8,966 bases of DNA. Origin: JAFLUQ01 sp964551215. Its GTDB lineage: Bacteria > Bacillota > Clostridia > UMGS1883. Shown here piece by piece: positions 6,130 to 8,966 of this stretch. Location: positions 1 through 8,966 of the forward strand of contig CAZKBV010000065.1 in assembly GCA_964551215.1 (NCBI GenBank), in the 5' to 3' direction. Both the position numbers and the translations under genes were made by a program. The number at the start of each line of letters is the position of its first letter. Positions within the stretch are counted from its first letter, which is position 1. The notes beneath the pieces are model-generated. The model searched no databases, was not told where the DNA came from, and was given only the letters and a program-made list of their open reading frames with translations.

Positions 6130-6801
6130 ATGGCGATTTATGCGATGAGCGACTGGCATCTGCCTCTGGGCGTGGATAAGCCCATGGACGTTTTCGGCGG
6201 AAACTGGCAGGGTTATGTTGAAAAAATTGAAAAAAATATGCGGATGCTGAAGGAAAATGACTACATTATTATGAACGGCGACTTTTCATGGGCTATGCGC
6301 ATGGAGGAAAGCCGGAAGGATTTTGAATTTTTAAAACGACTTCCGGGTATAAAGCTTATGAGTAAGGGCAATCATGATTTTTGGTGGGAGAGTAAGGCCA
6401 AATTCAACAAATTTATGGATGAGCTGGGCATACATAACGTTCACTTCCTCCAAAACAACGCCTTTGACTGCGGCGAGTGGTGCGTCTGCGCGTCGAGAGG
6501 GTGGATAACTCCTTCCGACAAGGACTTTAAGGAAAGCGACATGGTTATATATAAACGTGAGCTTCTGCGCCTTGAAATGGCCCTTAAAGAGGGGGAAAAG
6601 CTGAATAAGCCGATTATCGCCGCGCTGCACTATCCGCCGGCGGACGGCTTTATTGATTTGCTGAGCGGATACAGGGCGTATATGTGTGTTTTCGGCCACC
6701 TTCACGGAAGCGCCGCTAAGGCCTACAAGCCGAAAGCGGAAAATTGCCGCCTTGTTTCGGCTGACTATTTGGACTTTATGCCGATTAAGCTTGCGGATTA
6801 A
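6130..6801 (+). CDS. Metallophosphoesterase (calcineurin-like predicted phosphohydrolase)
   Basis: This 223-residue soluble protein has the full set of dimetal phosphoesterase motifs. They are D-x-H as SDWH (Asp8, His10), GD as NGDFSW (Asp51), GNHD as KGNHDFWW (Asn81, His82), the later His in ALHYPP (His167), and GHLHG (His190, His192). The tryptophans after the GD and GNHD motifs resemble the COG1768-type predicted phosphohydrolases (from memory). The substrate is unknown; it could be a nucleotide, a phosphodiester or a phosphoprotein. The frame stays open far upstream, but that part runs antisense through the DUF1540 gene. ATG 6130 has a GGGGGAA ribosome binding site just upstream and begins the conserved strand, so I start there. 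It is divergent from the DUF1540 gene. The downstream gene tig has its own promoter, so this is probably a single-gene unit. No terminator beyond a weak A/T stem (6811-6831) is seen after it. Confidence 0.88.
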   Translation: MAIYAMSDWHLPLGVDKPMDVFGGNWQGYVEKIEKNMRMLKENDYIIMNGDFSWAMRMEESRKDFEFLKRLPGIKLMSKGNHDFWWESKAKFNKFMDELGIHNVHFLQNNAFDCGEWCVCASRGWITPSDKDFKESDMVIYKRELLRLEMALKEGEKLNKPIIAALHYPPADGFIDLLSGYRAYMCVFGHLHGSAAKAYKPKAENCRLVSADYLDFMPIKLAD

Positions 6802-6820
6802 AATATTTCCAAAAAAGGTC

Positions 6821-6849
6821 TTGATTTTTTTCTGATTTTATGATATAAA
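6821..6849 (+). promoter_or_regulatory. Sigma-A type promoter of tig
   Basis: TTGATT (6821-6826) and TATAAA (6844-6849) are separated by exactly 17 bp, with an extended -10 TG at 6841-6842. This is the best promoter in the window. Transcription should start near 6855-6857, giving a leader of about 47 nt that carries the AGGAGG ribosome binding site and a pair of 12-base direct repeats. Confidence 0.7.
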
Positions 6850-6874
6850 TATATGTTGACTGTATATGTTGACT
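6850..6874 (+). repeat. Two identical 12-mers at the tig transcription start
   Basis: TATATGTTGACT occurs at 6850-6861 and again at 6863-6874, separated by a single G. The first copy begins right after the -10 box and covers the predicted start site; the second lies in the leader. Each copy contains TTGAC, so part of the pair could also mimic a -35 box, but no good -10 follows at the right distance. The repeats may be a binding site for a regulator or a slippage product. Confidence 0.6.
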
Positions 6875-6887
6875 TAATGTGAACAAT

Positions 6888-6893
6888 AGGAGG
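6888..6893 (+). promoter_or_regulatory. tig ribosome binding site, decides the start
   Basis: A consensus AGGAGG nine bases before ATG 6903 fixes the start. An in-frame GTG at 6879 lies upstream of this site and is rejected. Confidence 0.85.
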
Positions 6894-6902
6894 AAGCAAA
6901 CC

Positions 6903-8198
6903 ATGAAAGTATTGAAGGTTGAACAGCAGGAAGATAAGAGAATGTATCTGGAAATCGAGGTTGACGCCGATACGTTCAAAAACGCTATGAACAAAAGCTA
7001 TCGCAAAAACGTAAAAAATATTACGATTCCCGGTTTCCGCAAGGGCAAGGTTCCCAAGAACGTCATTGAAAAATTTTACGGCGAGGCGGTGTTTTACGAC
7101 GACGCGATTAACGATTGCTGCCCCGACGCTTACGAGGCCGCGGTTAAGGAAACAGGCATAGATCCCGTTGAAATGCCTCAGGTGGACATTGTAACCGTAA
7201 AGGAGGGGGATCCCTTCGTGTTCTCGGCGGTTGTTACCGTCCGTCCGGAGGTTGTTTTGGGCGAATACAAGGGCGTTGAAGCCTTTAAGCCCGCCGTTGT
7301 GGTTTCCGAGGAGGAAGTAAACGACGAAATAGCGACTATGCGGGATAACGCCGCCAGCATTGAGACAATTGAGGAAGGGGAGGCCTTAAAGGGCGACAAA
7401 GCCACTTTGGATTTTGACGGCAGTGTTGACGCGGTTCCCTTTGAGGGGGGAAAGGCCGAGGGCTTTGAGCTTGAGCTGGGAAGCGGTCAGTTTATACCCG
7501 GTTTTGAGGATCAGCTCATAGGTAAAACGATAGGCGAGGATATCGAAGTGAACGTTACTTTCCCCGAGGATTACCACGTTAAGGAGCTTGCGGGCAAGGA
7601 TGCGCTGTTTAAGTGCAAAATACACAAGTGCGAAAGAAAGAATCTTCCGGCGTTGGACGATGAGTTTGCCAAGGACGTAAGCGAGTTCGACACTCTCGAA
7701 CAGCTTAAAAAGAATATTGCCGAAAATCTTGCTAAGACTAAAGAGAAGGAAGCCGAGCAGCGTTACGAAAATAAAGTCGTTGAGGCTGTCGTCGCAAACG
7801 CTCAGGTTGAGGTTCCCAAGTGCATGGTAGACCAACAGATTGAAAAGCAGATAGAGGACATGGCATACCGTCTCCAAAGTCAGGGCCTTACAATGGAAAA
7901 TTACCTTAAGTACACAGGGCTTACAATGGAAAACATAAAGGATCAAATGAAGGACAGCGCCGCCGACAATGTGAAAACCTCGCTTGTGCTTGAAGCCGTG
8001 AAAGAGGCTGAAGGCGTTGAAGCGACGGATGAAGACGTCGAGGCCGAATACGCGAATATGGCCGAAATGTATAAAATGGAGGCCGAAAAGGTAAAGGAGA
8101 TAATGGGCGCAAACGCCGAAGCTCTAAAGGGCGACATTTCAATCCGAAAAACGGTTAAGCTCCTTGTGGACAACGCAAAGATGAAAAACGAGGAGTAA
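6903..8198 (+). CDS. tig: Trigger factor, ribosome-associated chaperone and peptidyl-prolyl isomerase
   Basis: This 431-residue protein binds ribosomal protein uL23 at the exit tunnel and shields new chains. The N-terminal ribosome-binding domain carries the signature GFRKGKVP (44-51). The FKBP-type isomerase domain covers about 163-245, with DKATLDFDGSVD (165-176), FEGGKAEGFELELGSGQFIP (180-199) and GFEDQLIGKTIGED (200-213). The remaining region from about 250 is the helical, charged C-terminal chaperone arms. Length is normal for the family. Within the C-terminal arm, GLTMEN occurs twice 11 residues apart (DNA near 7884-7901 and 7917-7934). It has its own strong promoter and is followed 97 nt later by clpP, the common tig-clpP order in which chaperone and protease share a neighbourhood. 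Confidence 0.96.
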   Translation: MKVLKVEQQEDKRMYLEIEVDADTFKNAMNKSYRKNVKNITIPGFRKGKVPKNVIEKFYGEAVFYDDAINDCCPDAYEAAVKETGIDPVEMPQVDIVTVKEGDPFVFSAVVTVRPEVVLGEYKGVEAFKPAVVVSEEEVNDEIATMRDNAASIETIEEGEALKGDKATLDFDGSVDAVPFEGGKAEGFELELGSGQFIPGFEDQLIGKTIGEDIEVNVTFPEDYHVKELAGKDALFKCKIHKCERKNLPALDDEFAKDVSEFDTLEQLKKNIAENLAKTKEKEAEQRYENKVVEAVVANAQVEVPKCMVDQQIEKQIEDMAYRLQSQGLTMENYLKYTGLTMENIKDQMKDSAADNVKTSLVLEAVKEAEGVEATDEDVEAEYANMAEMYKMEAEKVKEIMGANAEALKGDISIRKTVKLLVDNAKMKNEE

Positions 8199-8200
8199 AG

Positions 8201-8230
8201 AGTTCGGTAAAGTTCGGTAAAAGCGGGTAA
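8201..8230 (+). repeat. 10-bp tandem repeat after tig (two exact copies plus one degenerate)
   Basis: AGTTCGGTAA occurs at 8201-8210 and 8211-8220 without a gap. It is followed by AAGCGGGTAA (8221-8230), which matches six of ten positions. The degenerate copy is the 5' arm of the hairpin that follows. The array starts two bases after the tig stop. Confidence 0.7.
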
Positions 8231-8258
8231 CGACGGGGCTTGCCCGGATTGCCCGTTT
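8221..8258 (+). terminator. Long hairpin between tig and clpP; possible leaky terminator or processing site
   Basis: AAGCGGGTAA (8221-8230) pairs with TTGCCCGTTT (8249-8258) over ten positions, two of them G-U. Above a small internal loop (CGA/GA), CGGG (8234-8237) pairs with CCCG (8243-8246), closing a GCTTG loop. It is a stable structure by eye, but the 3' tail is TTTCCGATTGTC, with only a three-base T run at the stem base. It may therefore act as a weak terminator, an attenuator or a stabiliser of the tig mRNA end. A poor promoter-like pair for clpP (TTGCCC 8249-8254, TAAAAT 8274-8279) has 19 bp spacing, and I do not rely on it. Confidence 0.5.
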
Positions 8259-8281
8259 CCGATTGTCAATTGTTAAAATTT

Positions 8282-8287
8282 GGGAGG
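8282..8287 (+). promoter_or_regulatory. clpP ribosome binding site, decides the start
   Basis: GGGAGG lies eight bases before ATG 8296. An in-frame TTG at 8263 lies upstream and has no ribosome binding site, and its extra 11 residues are unlike the ClpP family, which starts close to M-x-L-V/I-P. Confidence 0.85.
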
Positions 8288-8295
8288 AAAAAATA

Positions 8296-8886
8296 ATGGC
8301 ATTGGTTCCTTACGTAATTGAACAAACAGGTCAGGGTGAGCGCAGCTACGACATTTATTCACGCCTTTTGAAGGACAGAATAATATTTTTAAGCGAGGAC
8401 GTCAACGACACGACGGCCAGCATTATTGTGGCTCAGCTTTTGTTTTTGGAAAGCGAGGATCCCGATAAGGACATTATGTTCTATATCAACAGCCCCGGAG
8501 GCAGCATAACGGCGGGCATGGCAATTTACGATACAATGCAGTATATAAAGTGCGATGTTTCCACAATATGCGTGGGTATGGCCGCCAGTATGGGGGCGTT
8601 CCTCCTTTGCAGCGGCACCAAAGGGAAAAGGCTTGCCCTTCCCAACAGCGAAATCATGATTCACCAGCCGCTTATTTCCGGCGGCGGACTCAGCGGCCAG
8701 ACAACGGATATAAAAATTTACACCGACCATTTGGTAAAGACCAAGCAGAAGATGAACGAAATTCTTGCTCAGCGCACGGGCCAAACCTATGAAAAGGTGT
8801 GCGCCGACACGGAGCGAGACAACTTTATGTCCGCCGAGGAGGCTCTTTCCTACGGCCTAATAGATAAGGTTATCGAAAGAAAGTAA
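8296..8886 (+). CDS. clpP: ATP-dependent Clp protease proteolytic subunit
   Basis: This 196-residue serine protease subunit forms the 14-mer barrel that degrades proteins fed by ClpX or ClpC. The start MALVPYVIEQTGQGERSYDI follows the family N-terminus, which includes the axial loop. The catalytic triad is intact: Ser98 in GMAASMGAFLL, His123 in MIHQP, and Asp175 in DTERDNF. YINSPGGSITAGMAIYDTMQ (63-82) is the strongly conserved oxyanion region. Compared with B. subtilis ClpP as I remember it, there are about three extra residues in the loop after MIHQP (LISGGGLSGQ, 126-135), in the handle region that contacts the opposite ring. That shifts the catalytic Asp from 172 to 175. It follows tig. 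clpX is not present in the 80 bases that remain. Confidence 0.96.
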   Translation: MALVPYVIEQTGQGERSYDIYSRLLKDRIIFLSEDVNDTTASIIVAQLLFLESEDPDKDIMFYINSPGGSITAGMAIYDTMQYIKCDVSTICVGMAASMGAFLLCSGTKGKRLALPNSEIMIHQPLISGGGLSGQTTDIKIYTDHLVKTKQKMNEILAQRTGQTYEKVCADTERDNFMSAEEALSYGLIDKVIERK

Positions 8887-8966
8887 AAACAAAAAGCTCA
8901 TCGGCTACCGTTGTCCTCCGATAACAAGGGGATGCGCAAAAGTGGGAACCGAGGGGAAACCGTTCG

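Noticed and set aside
6811..6831. A6/T6 stem after the phosphoesterase gene as a terminator
   Set aside because: The stem is made only of A-U pairs and overlaps the tig -35 box; too weak to call.
8905..8925. ATCGG/CCGAT hairpin after clpP as a terminator
   Set aside because: Five pairs around a 12-13 base loop and no T run; not convincing.
8932..8966. ATG at 8932 with open frame to the window end as the start of the next gene
   Set aside because: Only 11 codons are visible, the purine run before it touches the ATG with no spacing, and the peptide does not resemble the ClpX N-terminus.

Overview
The window reads as ordinary chromosomal housekeeping DNA from a Gram-positive bacterium, most likely a member of the Clostridia (Bacillota). 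The gene order, the strong AGGAGG-type ribosome binding sites, a LeuRS with a rewired region after the HIGH motif, and a small DUF1540 protein all point that way. Base composition looks moderate and even across the genes. TGA and TAA both serve as normal stops and TGG encodes Trp, so the standard bacterial code applies. I see no phage, transposon, CRISPR array, tRNA or rRNA.

Region 1 (1-4210, + strand) is the classic Firmicutes block yhbY - nadD - yqeK - rsfS - leuS. It links ribosome assembly and silencing (YhbY, RsfS), NAD synthesis (NadD), dinucleotide alarmone turnover (YqeK) and leucyl-tRNA charging (LeuS). Only the last ~37 codons of yhbY are present, and its frame is interrupted by TGA at 10-12. 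yqeK and rsfS overlap by ATGA and are probably translationally coupled. The 143-nt gap between nadD and yqeK holds a foldable, repeat-like element and a perfect TATAAT box. leuS has no T-box leader.

Region 2 (4294-5790) is thrC, threonine synthase. It ends at a strong hairpin (5806-5832) that separates it from a convergent small gene.

Region 3 (5845-6801) is a divergent pair. A 60-residue Cys-rich DUF1540 protein lies on the - strand. A 223-residue metallophosphoesterase lies on the + strand. They are separated by 102 nt with an imperfect 20-bp palindrome in the middle.

Region 4 (6821-8886) is tig - clpP, the usual chaperone/protease pair. tig has the best promoter in the window (TTGATT, 17 bp, TGA-TATAAA), followed by two identical 12-mers one base apart at the predicted transcription start. 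Between tig and clpP is a 10-bp tandem repeat, a degenerate third copy of which forms one arm of a long hairpin. The final 80 nt (8887-8966) contain no gene I can support; clpX, which often follows clpP, is not seen.

No undescribed multi-gene system is evident. The points worth a second look are small: the interrupted yhbY frame, the nadD-yqeK intergenic element, the tig operator-like repeats, the tig-clpP repeat/hairpin and the DUF1540/phosphoesterase divergent pair.
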